NCBI GenBank assembly: GCA_003416985.1
Contig: QVIN01000005.1
Span: 1-64,000, forward strand
Direction: 5' to 3'
Origin: Duganella sp. BJB480
Lineage (GTDB): Bacteria > Pseudomonadota > Gammaproteobacteria > Burkholderiales > Burkholderiaceae_D
DNA: 64,000 nt
Shown here: positions 49,866 to 58,691 of the stretch, in pieces
Layout of the letters: the number at the start of each line of letters is the position of its first letter
Position numbering within the stretch: position 1 is the first letter of the stretch
Program-made: the position numbers and the translations under genes
Notes under the pieces: generated by a model
Databases searched by the model: none
The model's input: only the letters and a program-made list of their open reading frames with translations
Told to the model about the DNA's origin: nothing

Positions 49866-51848
49866 ATGACTGAACTCAAGGACAACCAACGCGAGCTGCA
49901 CCAGTTTCGCCTGCGCCTGACGGTGCTGGGCGCGCTGGTGTTCTTCTGCTTCGCCGCGCTGCTGGTGCGCTTCGTCTGGCTGCAGGTCTACAAGCATAGC
50001 GACTACGTCGCCCAGGCCGAAGGGAACCGCATCGCCCTCGTCCCCATCGAGCCCAATCGCGGGCTGATTTTGGACCGCAACGGCGTGGTCCTGGCGCGCA
50101 ACTACTCAGCCTTCACGCTGGAGATCACGCCGTCCAAGCTGAGCGCCACGCTGGACGAAACCATCGACGAGCTGTCCAAGCTGATCACGGTGGAGCCCAA
50201 GGACCGCAAGCGCTTCAAAAAGCTGCTGGAGGAATCCAAGGGCTTCGAGAGCGTGCCGCTGCGCACCCGCCTGACCGACGAGGAAGTGGCGCGCTTCTCG
50301 GCGCAGCGTTTCCGCTTCCCCGGCGTGGAGGTGCAGGCGCGCCTGTTCCGCCAGTACCCGCTGGGCGAGATCGCCTCGCACGTGATCGGCTACATCGGCC
50401 GCATCAACACCTCGGAGGCCAAGGCCATCGCCGACGGCGAGGACGCCGCCAACTACAACGGCACCGACCATATCGGCAAGGAAGGCCTGGAGAAGAGCTA
50501 CGAGAAGCAGCTGCACGGCGTCAGCGGCTACGAGGAAGTGGAGAAGTCGGCGGGCGGGCGCGCCGTCCGCACCTTGTCGCGCACGCCCGCCAAGCCGGGC
50601 AGCAACCTGATACTGTCGATCGACATCGAGCTGCAGAAGGTGATCGAGGAGGCCTTCGGCGAATGGCGCGGGGCGCTGGTCGCCATCGAACCGGAAACGG
50701 GCGACATTCTGGCCTACGTGTCGCGCCCCGGCTACGACCCCAACCTGTTCGTCGACGGCATCGATACACAAAGCTGGAACGACCTCAATACCTCGCTGGA
50801 CAAGCCGATGGTGAACCGTCCGCTGTCGGGCACCTATCCGCCGGGGTCCACCTTCAAGCCCTTCATGGCGCTGGCCGCGCTGGAGCTGGGCAAGCGCACG
50901 CCGGGCCAGACCATCTTCGATCCGGGCTCGTTCACGCTGGGCGGCCACAAGTTCCGCGACGATAAACCGGGCGGCCACGGCACGGTCGACATGTACAAGT
51001 CCATCGTCGAATCCTGCGACACCTACTACTACATGCTCGGCAACGACATGGGCATCGACGCCATCACCGACTTCATGAAACCGTTCGGCTTCGGCCAGCT
51101 GACCGGCATCGACCTGGAACACGAGAAGCAGGGCGTGCTGCCGTCCAAGGAATGGAAGCGCAACCGCTTCAAGAAGAATGCGGCCGCGCAGAAGTGGGTC
51201 GGCGGCGACACCATCTCCATCGCCATCGGCAACGGCTTTAACAGCTACACGCCTTTGCAGATGGCGCACGCGGTCTCCAACCTGGCCAACAACGGCATCG
51301 TGATGAAGCCGCATCTGGTGAAGATCATCGAGGACAGCGTCACCCGCGCGCGCAAGCTGACGGTGCCCAAGGAAAGCTACCGCATCCCGCTCAAGCAGGA
51401 GCACATCGACATCATCAAGAACGCCATGGTGGGCGTGACCACCGGCGGCACCGCGGCGCGCGCGTTCGTCGGCGCCGGCTACACCTCGGGCGGCAAGACC
51501 GGTACCGCGCAGCTGGTGGCGATCAAGAAGAACGAGAAGTACAACGCCAACCTGATCGCCGAACGCCTGCGCGACAACGCGCTCTACACCGCCTTCGCCC
51601 CTGCCGACAAGCCGCGCATCGCCATCGCGGTGGTGGTGGAGAACGGCGGCTTCGGCGCCGGCGTGGCCGCGCCCATTGTGCGCAAGGCGCTGGACTACTA
51701 CCTGCTGGGCAAGCGCCCGAACGAAAAAGAAACCACCCGCGTGCCGAAGGAGGACGCCGAGCTGCGCTCCGTCCAGGACGTCCAGGCCGAACAGGGCGTC
51801 AGCGACGACAACAAGCCGGGCGCCGAAACCCCCGGCAACAAGGAATAA
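49866..51848 (+). CDS. mrdA: penicillin-binding protein 2 (first copy)
   Basis: A 660-residue class B PBP, the elongasome transpeptidase. One N-terminal membrane helix (about 20-42) leads to the pedestal domain (RIALVPIEPNRGLILDRNG) and the transpeptidase domain. Active-site motifs: Ser328-Thr-Phe-Lys, Ser383-Cys-Asp385 and Lys544-Thr-Gly. Residues 328 and 544 are close to E. coli PBP2 Ser330/Lys544. It lies between mreD and rodA, the usual place for mrdA. A second, highly similar full-length copy follows rodA at 53023. Confidence 0.95.
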   Translation: MTELKDNQRELHQFRLRLTVLGALVFFCFAALLVRFVWLQVYKHSDYVAQAEGNRIALVPIEPNRGLILDRNGVVLARNYSAFTLEITPSKLSATLDETIDELSKLITVEPKDRKRFKKLLEESKGFESVPLRTRLTDEEVARFSAQRFRFPGVEVQARLFRQYPLGEIASHVIGYIGRINTSEAKAIADGEDAANYNGTDHIGKEGLEKSYEKQLHGVSGYEEVEKSAGGRAVRTLSRTPAKPGSNLILSIDIELQKVIEEAFGEWRGALVAIEPETGDILAYVSRPGYDPNLFVDGIDTQSWNDLNTSLDKPMVNRPLSGTYPPGSTFKPFMALAALELGKRTPGQTIFDPGSFTLGGHKFRDDKPGGHGTVDMYKSIVESCDTYYYMLGNDMGIDAITDFMKPFGFGQLTGIDLEHEKQGVLPSKEWKRNRFKKNAAAQKWVGGDTISIAIGNGFNSYTPLQMAHAVSNLANNGIVMKPHLVKIIEDSVTRARKLTVPKESYRIPLKQEHIDIIKNAMVGVTTGGTAARAFVGAGYTSGGKTGTAQLVAIKKNEKYNANLIAERLRDNALYTAFAPADKPRIAIAVVVENGGFGAGVAAPIVRKALDYYLLGKRPNEKETTRVPKEDAELRSVQDVQAEQGVSDDNKPGAETPGNKE

Positions 51849-51857
51849 AGGACCAGC

Positions 51858-52973
51858 ATGCGTATCAACGAAAGGCGCTCCCTGGGGCGCCGCCTTCGCC
51901 CGTACTTCACCGTGTTCGACCTGCCGCTGATGCTGATCATCTGCGCGCTGCTGTCGGTCGGCCTGGTGACGCTGTACTCGGCCGGCTTGGGCATTCCCGG
52001 CAAGGTGGAGGACCAGATGCGCAACATCTTCCTGGCTTTCATGGTGATGTGGTTCGTGGCCAATATCACGCCGCAGATGATGATGCGGATCGCCGTGCCG
52101 GCCTATGTGGTCGCGGTGGCGCTGCTGGTGGCCGTGGCGCTGTTCGGCACCGTCAAGCTGGGCGCGCGGCGCTGGCTGCACGTGGGCGTGGACATCCAGC
52201 CGTCCGAATTCATGAAGATCGCCATGCCGCTGATGCTGGCGTGGTTCTTCCAGCAGCGCGCCGGCCATTTGCGCTGGCAGGATTACGCCATCGCCGCCGT
52301 GCTGCTGGCGATCCCGGTGGCACTGATCGTCAAGCAGCCGGACCTGGGCACCGCCTTGCTGGTGGTGGCCGCCGGCTTCTGCGCGATCTTCCTGGCCGGC
52401 CTGGCGTGGCGGGCTTTGATCGCGCTGTTCGCCACAGCCCTCGCCAGCCTGCCGGTGATCTGGACCGTGGGGATGCACGACTACCAGCGCGACCGCGTGC
52501 TGACGCTGATCGATCCGTATCTCGAACCGCTGGGCAAGGGCTTCCACATTATCCAGTCGATGATCGCCATCGGCTCGGGCGGCGTGTCCGGCAAGGGCTG
52601 GACCCACGGCACGCAGGCCCACCTTGAATTCATCCCCGAACGCACCACCGACTTTATCTTCGCCGTGTTCTCCGAGGAGTTCGGCCTGACCGGCAACCTG
52701 GTGCTGATGTTCTTGTACCTGCTGCTGATCGGCCGTGGCCTGATGATCGCCGGGAACGCGCCCAACTTGTTTACCCGCCTGCTGGCCGGCTCCATCACGA
52801 TGATTTACTTTACCTACGCCTTCGTCAACATGGGCATGGTCAGCGGCATCGTGCCGGTGGTCGGCGTGCCGCTGCCGTTCATGAGCTACGGCGGCACCGC
52901 GCTGCTGACGCTGGGCCTGGGCGCGGGCATCCTGATGAGCATCCAGCGCCACCGCAAATTGGTGCAGACCTGA
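51858..52973 (+). CDS. rodA: peptidoglycan glycosyltransferase RodA
   Basis: A 371-residue SEDS-family polymerase with about ten membrane helices. Motifs: GARRWLHVGVDIQPSEFMKIAMPL, the extracellular loop GSGGVSGKGWTHGTQ, EEFGLTGNL and the C-terminal MSYGGTALLTLGLGAGIL. RodA pairs with PBP2 to make side-wall peptidoglycan. It starts 9 nt after the first mrdA and is followed 49 nt later by the second mrdA, so it is flanked by two possible partners. Confidence 0.96.
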   Translation: MRINERRSLGRRLRPYFTVFDLPLMLIICALLSVGLVTLYSAGLGIPGKVEDQMRNIFLAFMVMWFVANITPQMMMRIAVPAYVVAVALLVAVALFGTVKLGARRWLHVGVDIQPSEFMKIAMPLMLAWFFQQRAGHLRWQDYAIAAVLLAIPVALIVKQPDLGTALLVVAAGFCAIFLAGLAWRALIALFATALASLPVIWTVGMHDYQRDRVLTLIDPYLEPLGKGFHIIQSMIAIGSGGVSGKGWTHGTQAHLEFIPERTTDFIFAVFSEEFGLTGNLVLMFLYLLLIGRGLMIAGNAPNLFTRLLAGSITMIYFTYAFVNMGMVSGIVPVVGVPLPFMSYGGTALLTLGLGAGILMSIQRHRKLVQT

Positions 52974-53022
52974 TGCGCGTGCAGGACGGGCGGCTCGCGC
53001 CGCAGGCCTGGGGAGCGGCGGC

Positions 53023-55095
53023 ATGACGGAGATTAAGGATACGGAGCGCGAGCTCCAGCAGTTCCGCGCCCGCATCACGGTGCTGGGGGCGATGGTGTTC
53101 CTGTGTTTCGGCCTGCTGCTGGCGCGCTTCATCTGGCTGCAGGTGGTCAAGCACGACGACTTCGCCGTCAAGGCGGAGGAGAACCGCATCGCTCTCGTGC
53201 CTATCGTGCCCAATCGCGGATTGATTTTGGACCGCAACGGCGTGGTCCTGGCGCGCAACTACTCGGCCTTCACACTGGAGATCACCCCGTCCAAGCTGAC
53301 GGCGACGCTGGACGAGACCATCGACGAGCTGTCCAAGCTGGTCGAGATCGAGGTCAAGGACCGCAAACGCTTCAAGAAGCTGCTGGAGGAATCCAAGGGC
53401 TTCGAGGGTGTGCCGCTGCGCACCCGCCTGTCCGACGAGGAAGTGGCGCGCTTTTCGGCGCAGCGCTTCCGCTTCCCCGGCGTGGAGGTGCAGGCGCGCC
53501 TGTTCCGCCAGTACCCGCTGGGCGAGACGGCGTCCCACGTGATCGGCTTTATCGGCCGCGTCAGCCGCGCAGAGGCCGAGGCCATCGCGGACGCCGACGA
53601 TGCCGCCAACTACAAGGGCACCGACCATATCGGCAAGGAAGGCCTGGAGAAGAGCTACGAGAAGCAGCTGCACGGCACCACCGGCTACGAGGAAGTGGAG
53701 GTATCTGCGGGCGGCCGCGCCATCCGCACCTTGTCGCGCACGGCGGCGGTGGCGGGCAGTAACCTGATCCTGTCGATCGACATCGAGCTGCAGAAAGTGG
53801 TGGAGGAAGCCTTCGGCGAGCGGCGAGGCGCGCTGGTGGCGATCGAGCCGTCCACCGGCGACATCCTGGCCTACGTGTCGCGGCCCGGCTACGATCCGAA
53901 CCTGTTCGTCGACGGCATCGACGCGCAAAGCTGGAACGACCTCAATACCTCGCTGGACCGGCCGATGGTGAACCGTCCGCTGTCCGGCACCTACGCGCCG
54001 GGTTCCACCTTCAAGCCCTTCATGGCGCTGGCCGCGCTGGAACTGGGCAAGCGCACGCCGAGCCAGGTGACCTACGATCCGGGTTTCTATAACCTCGGCG
54101 GCCACCAGTTCCGCGACGACGTGGTCGGCGGCCACGGCGCGGTCGACATGCACAAGTCCATCGTCGTCTCCTGCAATACCTACTACTACGCGCTGGGCCA
54201 CGACATGGGCATCGACGCCATCAGCGATTTCATGAAGCCCTTTGGCTTCGGCCAGCAGACCGGCATCGACCTGGAAAACGAAAAGACCGGGGTGCTGCCG
54301 TCGCAGGAGTGGAAGCGCAAGCGGTTCAAGGGTGCGGCAGGGAAGTGGGTGGGTGGTGATACCATCTCGGTCAGCAACGGTTCCGGCTACAACGCCTACA
54401 CGCCTTTGCAGATCGCGCACGCGGTGGCCAACCTGGCCAACAACGGCGTGGTGATGAAGCCGCATCTGGTCAAGATTGTGGAAGACAGCACGACGCGCAG
54501 CCGCAAGCTGACGGTGCCAAAGGAAAGCTATCGGATTCCGCTGAAGCAGGAGAATATCGATTTTGTCAAGAATGCCATGGTCGGCGTGACCACGGAAGCG
54601 GGGGGCACCGGCGTGCGCGCCTTCGCCGGCGCAGGCTACACGGTGGGCGGCAAGACCGGCACCGCGCAGGTGATCACGATCCGCTCGGGCGAGAAGTACA
54701 ACGCCGCCAGGCTGGCCGAGCGCCTGCGCGACAACGCGCTGTTCACGGCGTTCGCTCCGGCGGACAAGCCGCGCATCGTGCTGGCGCTGGTGGTGGAAAA
54801 CGCCGGCAAGGGCGGCGCGGAAGCGGCGCCGATCGCCCGCAAGGCGCTGGACTACTACCTGCTGGGCAAGCGCCCTGCTGAAAAAGACACCACCAAGGTG
54901 CCGAAGGAAGACGCCGAGACGGTGCTGCCGGTCGAAGGGCAGACGCTGGAAGAGCAGGCCGCGGCCGCCGAATTCGAACGGCGCGCGCCGGCGGCGCCAG
55001 CGACACCGCCTGCACCAGCGGCACCAACCGCGCCTGCTCCGGCAGCCGCGCCGCCGACCGTGCAGCCAGTGCCGCCGGCGCGTAAAAAACCGTAA
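53023..55095 (+). CDS. mrdA: penicillin-binding protein 2 paralogue (second copy)
   Basis: A 690-residue class B PBP2, collinear with the copy at 49866. The active-site motifs fall at the same residues: Ser328-Thr-Phe-Lys, Ser383-Cys-Asn385 and Lys544-Thr-Gly. The second motif is SCN here and SCD in the first copy. Long identical stretches in the pedestal and transpeptidase domains show a tandem duplication with rodA in the middle. The C-terminal tail (about 625-690) is longer and Ala/Pro-rich. It ends 10 nt before rlpA. Both copies look intact, and the functional split between them is not known. Confidence 0.93.
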   Translation: MTEIKDTERELQQFRARITVLGAMVFLCFGLLLARFIWLQVVKHDDFAVKAEENRIALVPIVPNRGLILDRNGVVLARNYSAFTLEITPSKLTATLDETIDELSKLVEIEVKDRKRFKKLLEESKGFEGVPLRTRLSDEEVARFSAQRFRFPGVEVQARLFRQYPLGETASHVIGFIGRVSRAEAEAIADADDAANYKGTDHIGKEGLEKSYEKQLHGTTGYEEVEVSAGGRAIRTLSRTAAVAGSNLILSIDIELQKVVEEAFGERRGALVAIEPSTGDILAYVSRPGYDPNLFVDGIDAQSWNDLNTSLDRPMVNRPLSGTYAPGSTFKPFMALAALELGKRTPSQVTYDPGFYNLGGHQFRDDVVGGHGAVDMHKSIVVSCNTYYYALGHDMGIDAISDFMKPFGFGQQTGIDLENEKTGVLPSQEWKRKRFKGAAGKWVGGDTISVSNGSGYNAYTPLQIAHAVANLANNGVVMKPHLVKIVEDSTTRSRKLTVPKESYRIPLKQENIDFVKNAMVGVTTEAGGTGVRAFAGAGYTVGGKTGTAQVITIRSGEKYNAARLAERLRDNALFTAFAPADKPRIVLALVVENAGKGGAEAAPIARKALDYYLLGKRPAEKDTTKVPKEDAETVLPVEGQTLEEQAAAAEFERRAPAAPATPPAPAAPTAPAPAAAPPTVQPVPPARKKP

Positions 55096-55105
55096 GGATG
55101 AAGTG

Positions 55106-56251
55106 ATGCGTATGACCCGTAGCCGTATTTTGAATGTCTGCACCACGCTGGCCATGCTGGCGCTGGTCGGCTGCGGCACTGCGCCGACGGTCACCGATAC
55201 CGGCACGCTGTCCAAGACGCCCCGTACATCCAAGCCGGTGATCAAGGCGCCCTCCAACGCCAAGCCCGATAGCGGACTGCCGGCGCTGCCGCCGGCGAAT
55301 TCGGGACGCGGCGGCTACTACCAGGACGACGGTCCCGGCGACGCCCCGCCAGCCAACCTGGCCGATGTGCCGGACGCCGATGTGCGCAACGATCCGCTGC
55401 TGCCGTACTCCAACCGTCCCTACGTCGTCTTCGGCAAGACCTATACGCCGATCACCGGCAACCAGCCGTTCACGCAGATCGGCATCGGCAGCTGGTACGG
55501 CAAGAAGTTCCACGGCCAGCGCACCTCGTCCGGCGAAATCTACGACATGTACAAGATGACGGCCGCGCATCCGACGCTGCCGATTCCTTCCTACGCGCGG
55601 TTGACGAACCTGGTGAGCGGTGCGGTGGTTGTCGTTCGCATCAACGACCGCGGGCCGTTCCATGCCAACCGCGCCATCGACGTGTCGTACACGGCGGCGC
55701 TCAAACTGGGCTTGCTGGGCAAGGGCAGCCACGAACTCCAGATCGAACGCATCCTGCCGGATGAGGTGGACCGCATGCTGGCCACGCGCGCCGGCGTTTC
55801 GGGTACGGTGTCGCCGCGCCTGCAGTCGCAATCGTCGTCGCGGCCGGAGTCGTCGAGTGGCCTGGGTGGCGGCCCGCTGTTGCTGACGCCATCGACAACC
55901 TTGAGCGGCGAGCCGCTGGTGCTGGCGCCGAAGGCCATGCCGGCAGCGGCATCCTCCGATGCGGCGGCGCTGATGCTGACCGACCGCGCGCCGGCCGATG
56001 CCGAAACGCCGGCCTCCAGCGCCGCCAAGGGTGGCTTCTACCTGCAACTGGGCGCCTACTCGCGCGCCGAGAACGCGGAAGCGGTGCGCGGCAAATTGTC
56101 CGGCAAGGGATTGAATGGACTGGAAGTGATGCAGGGTGGCGCCGTGTACCGCCTGTTCACCGGCCCGTTCGCGACCCGCCAGGAAGCGCTCCAGGCGGCG
56201 CAAGGCCTGCCGTCAGCGTTGCACCTCAAGCCCATCGTCGTCCAGCGCTGA
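55106..56251 (+). CDS. rlpA: RlpA family septal ring lytic transglycosylase (lipoprotein with SPOR domain)
   Basis: A 381-residue outer-membrane lipoprotein. The lipobox LVGC puts the lipidated Cys at residue 23. The double-psi beta-barrel (about 125-220) has GIGSWYGKKFHGQRTSSGE and VVRINDRGPFHANRAIDVS, holding the catalytic Asp. A SPOR domain for denuded glycan binding is at about 305-381. RlpA cleaves peptidoglycan lacking stem peptides at the septum. AAGGA precedes the ATG at 55106. It closes the mre-mrd cluster, as in many Gram-negatives. Confidence 0.93.
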   Translation: MRMTRSRILNVCTTLAMLALVGCGTAPTVTDTGTLSKTPRTSKPVIKAPSNAKPDSGLPALPPANSGRGGYYQDDGPGDAPPANLADVPDADVRNDPLLPYSNRPYVVFGKTYTPITGNQPFTQIGIGSWYGKKFHGQRTSSGEIYDMYKMTAAHPTLPIPSYARLTNLVSGAVVVVRINDRGPFHANRAIDVSYTAALKLGLLGKGSHELQIERILPDEVDRMLATRAGVSGTVSPRLQSQSSSRPESSSGLGGGPLLLTPSTTLSGEPLVLAPKAMPAAASSDAAALMLTDRAPADAETPASSAAKGGFYLQLGAYSRAENAEAVRGKLSGKGLNGLEVMQGGAVYRLFTGPFATRQEALQAAQGLPSALHLKPIVVQR

Positions 56252-56256
56252 GCTAA

Positions 56257-57387
56257 TCACAGGACCGGCCACAATACGGCGGCCGTTGTCGCCACCTCGA
56301 CCAGATCGACGGCCAGCATGTAGGCCGCCGACAAGCGTCCTTGCATGTACGCGCCCAGCGCCCAGAAGCCTCCCATCGCCGTCGCAATCGCCAGCGCGGA
56401 ACGCGCGTAGGACAGCGCCGCCGAATGCCACAGGCACGCGGCGGCGGCCGTCACGCACAGGCCGAACTGCGCCGCCGCTACGCAGCGCTTTCGCGCCGTC
56501 AGCGGCGGGTCGTAGCTTTGCCTGGCGGCTTCCAGGTCGAACGGCTTGGCTGGCAGTGCGAGGTTCGCCGGACGCCAGCCCGGATGCTTTAACCAGATCT
56601 TCACTTTGTCGGACCAACGCTCCGCCTGCCGGGACAGGTTCAGCAAGACCCAGTATTCCGACACGATGGCCCAGGCGGGGTCCCAGCTGTTCAACGGACT
56701 GCGGGTGCCGTACACGCACGGCTCCCGCTCCTCGGCGAAGGTGCCGAACATGCGGTCCCAGATGACCAGCATGCCGCCATAATTCTTGTCGAGGTATTGG
56801 TCGTTCACCGCGTGATGCACGCGATGGTTGGACGGCGAGGAAAACACGCGGTCGAACCAGCCGAGTTTTCCGATATGTTCGGTGTGTATCCAGAACTGAT
56901 ACAGCAGCACGATCAGGCCGGCCACCGCGAACTGCTCCGGCGGCACGCCCAGCAGCGCCATCGGCAGGTAGAACGCCCAGCCGATGAAGATCACCGAGCT
57001 TTCCTGCCGCAGCGCGGTGGAGAAATTGAAGTCCTGGCTTTGATGGTGGACCTGGTGCGCGGCCCACATGACGGCGCACTCGTGGCCCATGCGGTGCAGC
57101 CAGTAGTCGCAAAAATCGAACAGCACGACGGCGGCGATCCAGCCGTACCACGTCGGCCAAAATTCAGTGAGCGTCACCAGACGGACCTTGTCGAACACCC
57201 AGGCATAGAGGCCGATCTGAAACAGCTGCGTGAGCACCGCGACGAGTTGGCTGATCAAGCCTTGACTGAGGCTGCTCAGCGCATCGTTGAGGCGATACGT
57301 GTTGCGCCGTTTCGCCCACCCATACGCGAATTCCGCCACGATCAGCAGGAAAAACACGGGGAAGATCAGGACGATGAATTGTTCCAT
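56257..57387 (-). CDS. sterol desaturase / fatty acid hydroxylase family membrane protein
   Basis: A 376-residue integral membrane di-iron enzyme. The His clusters are HRMGHE, HQVHH and HRVHH, in the usual order within about residues 95-195, flanked by hydrophobic helices. The family hydroxylates or desaturates lipids. The substrate is unknown here; bacterial sterols are not implied. A further set of hydrophobic helices at about 300-376 is less typical. It is convergent with rlpA with a 5-nt gap, and no operon partner is seen. Confidence 0.87.
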   Translation of the reverse strand: MEQFIVLIFPVFFLLIVAEFAYGWAKRRNTYRLNDALSSLSQGLISQLVAVLTQLFQIGLYAWVFDKVRLVTLTEFWPTWYGWIAAVVLFDFCDYWLHRMGHECAVMWAAHQVHHQSQDFNFSTALRQESSVIFIGWAFYLPMALLGVPPEQFAVAGLIVLLYQFWIHTEHIGKLGWFDRVFSSPSNHRVHHAVNDQYLDKNYGGMLVIWDRMFGTFAEEREPCVYGTRSPLNSWDPAWAIVSEYWVLLNLSRQAERWSDKVKIWLKHPGWRPANLALPAKPFDLEAARQSYDPPLTARKRCVAAAQFGLCVTAAAACLWHSAALSYARSALAIATAMGGFWALGAYMQGRLSAAYMLAVDLVEVATTAAVLWPVL

Positions 57388-57715
57388 ATGTATAAACGTG
57401 AAGGCAATAGCCGATAGTTTGCCAGATTATCCGGTGGTGCGTCCTGATCGTATCGGCCTCCGGCAAAGCGCCAGGTGGTGATAATCCGTGTACTTTTCGC
57501 CGGGACGAAATGCTAAGCTTCCCGCCGCAGCATTTAATCACCCCCGACCGGTTAAGGATACGGATGGCATGGCGGAACACCTCGACGCGGTGTACGAGCA
57601 AATGGGGAAGTCGGTGAAAGGCGCTGTCATGGCGGTGTCGTGCCGTTGTCGTGCTCCTGTCGTTGCAGGTTGAAATCCAATGATCATACTGGCGGCTCCG
57701 CAGAAGGAGATATTT
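57388..57715. other. gap between the desaturase gene and the XRE-2TM gene
   Basis: 328 nt without a supported gene. It holds the upstream regions of two divergent genes. A 61-codon open frame at 57488-57673 (+) lacks a ribosome-binding site and any recognisable protein pattern. I see no clear promoter, repeat or RNA structure. Confidence 0.4.
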
Positions 57716-58189
57716 ATGTCGATTCAAAAAATGCGCCTCAAACGAGGTTGGTCGCAACAACAGCTGGCGGATGCCAGCGGTTTAAGCTCTCGTACCGTTC
57801 AACGGATCGAGTCTGGTCATCCTGGCAGTGTGGAGTCGCTAAAGTCTATCGCTGCGGTCTTTGAAGTTGATTTCTCAACCCTTACCAAGGACGTAATCAT
57901 GACAGACGACGGCATCAACGCCCAAACCACCCAGGAACGCATCGCCTTTAAAAGGGCAAGGCGTATCCGCGACTATTATTTGCACCTGCTGATGTATCTG
58001 GTGGTGAATCTTGGGTGCATCGCGGTTAACCTTTTAACGACCCCCGGAAAAATCTGGTTCATCGGATTGACTTTGTTCTGGGGACTCGGCCTTCTGGCCC
58101 ATACGCTGACAGTTTTCGTCTTCGATAAATACTTCAACGGCCAATGGGAACGCGCCCAGGTGGAGAAGTTACTGGGCCGGCCGCTGTAG
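57716..58189 (+). CDS. XRE-type HTH protein with 2TM domain
   Basis: A 157-residue fusion of a DNA-binding and a membrane domain. Residues about 3-58 are a Cro/CI-type HTH (MRLKRGWSQQQLADASGLSSRTVQRIESG). Residues about 80-150 match the 2TM domain, with RDYYLHLLMYLVVNLGCIAVNLLT and a second helix ending LAHTLTVFVFDKY. It is probably a membrane-tethered regulator, although the target and signal are unknown. AAGGAGA precedes the ATG at 57716, which is chosen over an in-frame ATG at 57680. Confidence 0.85.
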   Translation: MSIQKMRLKRGWSQQQLADASGLSSRTVQRIESGHPGSVESLKSIAAVFEVDFSTLTKDVIMTDDGINAQTTQERIAFKRARRIRDYYLHLLMYLVVNLGCIAVNLLTTPGKIWFIGLTLFWGLGLLAHTLTVFVFDKYFNGQWERAQVEKLLGRPL

Positions 58190-58272
58190 GCGGTCTTGGG
58201 GGACCAAGTGCAGCATCAATAGTCCCCCTAAGTCCGCTGGCCAGACCACACGCAGATTATTGAAGGTGAATT

Positions 58273-58689
58273 TTGATAGAGATTTTTGAAGCCGCCCAGT
58301 CGGACCTCGGGGATGTCGCGAACCTGTACGCAGAGGCGGGGTATGGCGCCGCCATCGATCCTGCCGATACCGTCATCATGGCGAAAGTTCACGGGGAACT
58401 TGTCGGCGCGGTGCGCCTGTGCACCGAAGAGGGAGTCACGGTCCTGCGCGGAATGCAGATCCGAAGCGCGTTTCAACGGCAGGGCATCGGCGCCCGATTG
58501 CTGGCGGCTTGCCAGCCCATCCTCGAAAGGCGGCAGGCGTTCTGCCTGCCCTACGCGCACCTTGTGAAATTTTATGCCGCCGCCGGTTTCGAGCTGGCGG
58601 CCGACGCTGAGCTACCCGATTTTCTCAAGCGGCGCCGGGACGCCTACAACGCCAAAGGCCAGAACGTCGTCGCCATGCTGCGCCGCTGA
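58273..58689 (+). CDS. GNAT family N-acetyltransferase (TTG start)
   Basis: A 138-residue GNAT domain protein. The core is seen in GELVGAVRLC, the acetyl-CoA loop IRSAFQRQGIGARLLAAC and the C-terminal VKFYAAAGFE. The frame opens with TTG at 58273 behind AAGGTG. The next in-frame ATG would remove the first beta-alpha unit, so the TTG start is preferred. The substrate is unknown. It is convergent with the SPOR-domain gene, with a 2-nt gap. Confidence 0.8.
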   Translation: MIEIFEAAQSDLGDVANLYAEAGYGAAIDPADTVIMAKVHGELVGAVRLCTEEGVTVLRGMQIRSAFQRQGIGARLLAACQPILERRQAFCLPYAHLVKFYAAAGFELAADAELPDFLKRRRDAYNAKGQNVVAMLRR

Positions 58690-58691
58690 CC

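Noticed and set aside
52974..55095. Second PBP2 copy as an assembly duplication
   Set aside because: The two copies differ at many codons throughout, in the SCD/SCN motif and in tail length, and unique sequence surrounds each, so this is a real paralogue pair.
50106..55263. Two long minus-strand open frames opposite the PBP2 and rodA genes
   Set aside because: They mirror the real genes in a GC-rich genome. They resemble each other only because the two PBP2 genes are paralogues.
57488..57673. A 61-codon open frame between the desaturase and the XRE-2TM genes
   Set aside because: It has no ribosome-binding site, composition is unlike a protein, and no family is recognisable.
58198..58228. 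GGGGGAC/GTCCCCC hairpin after the XRE-2TM gene as a terminator
   Set aside because: The stem is only 7 bp with a 17-nt loop and no T tract; the evidence is too weak for a feature.
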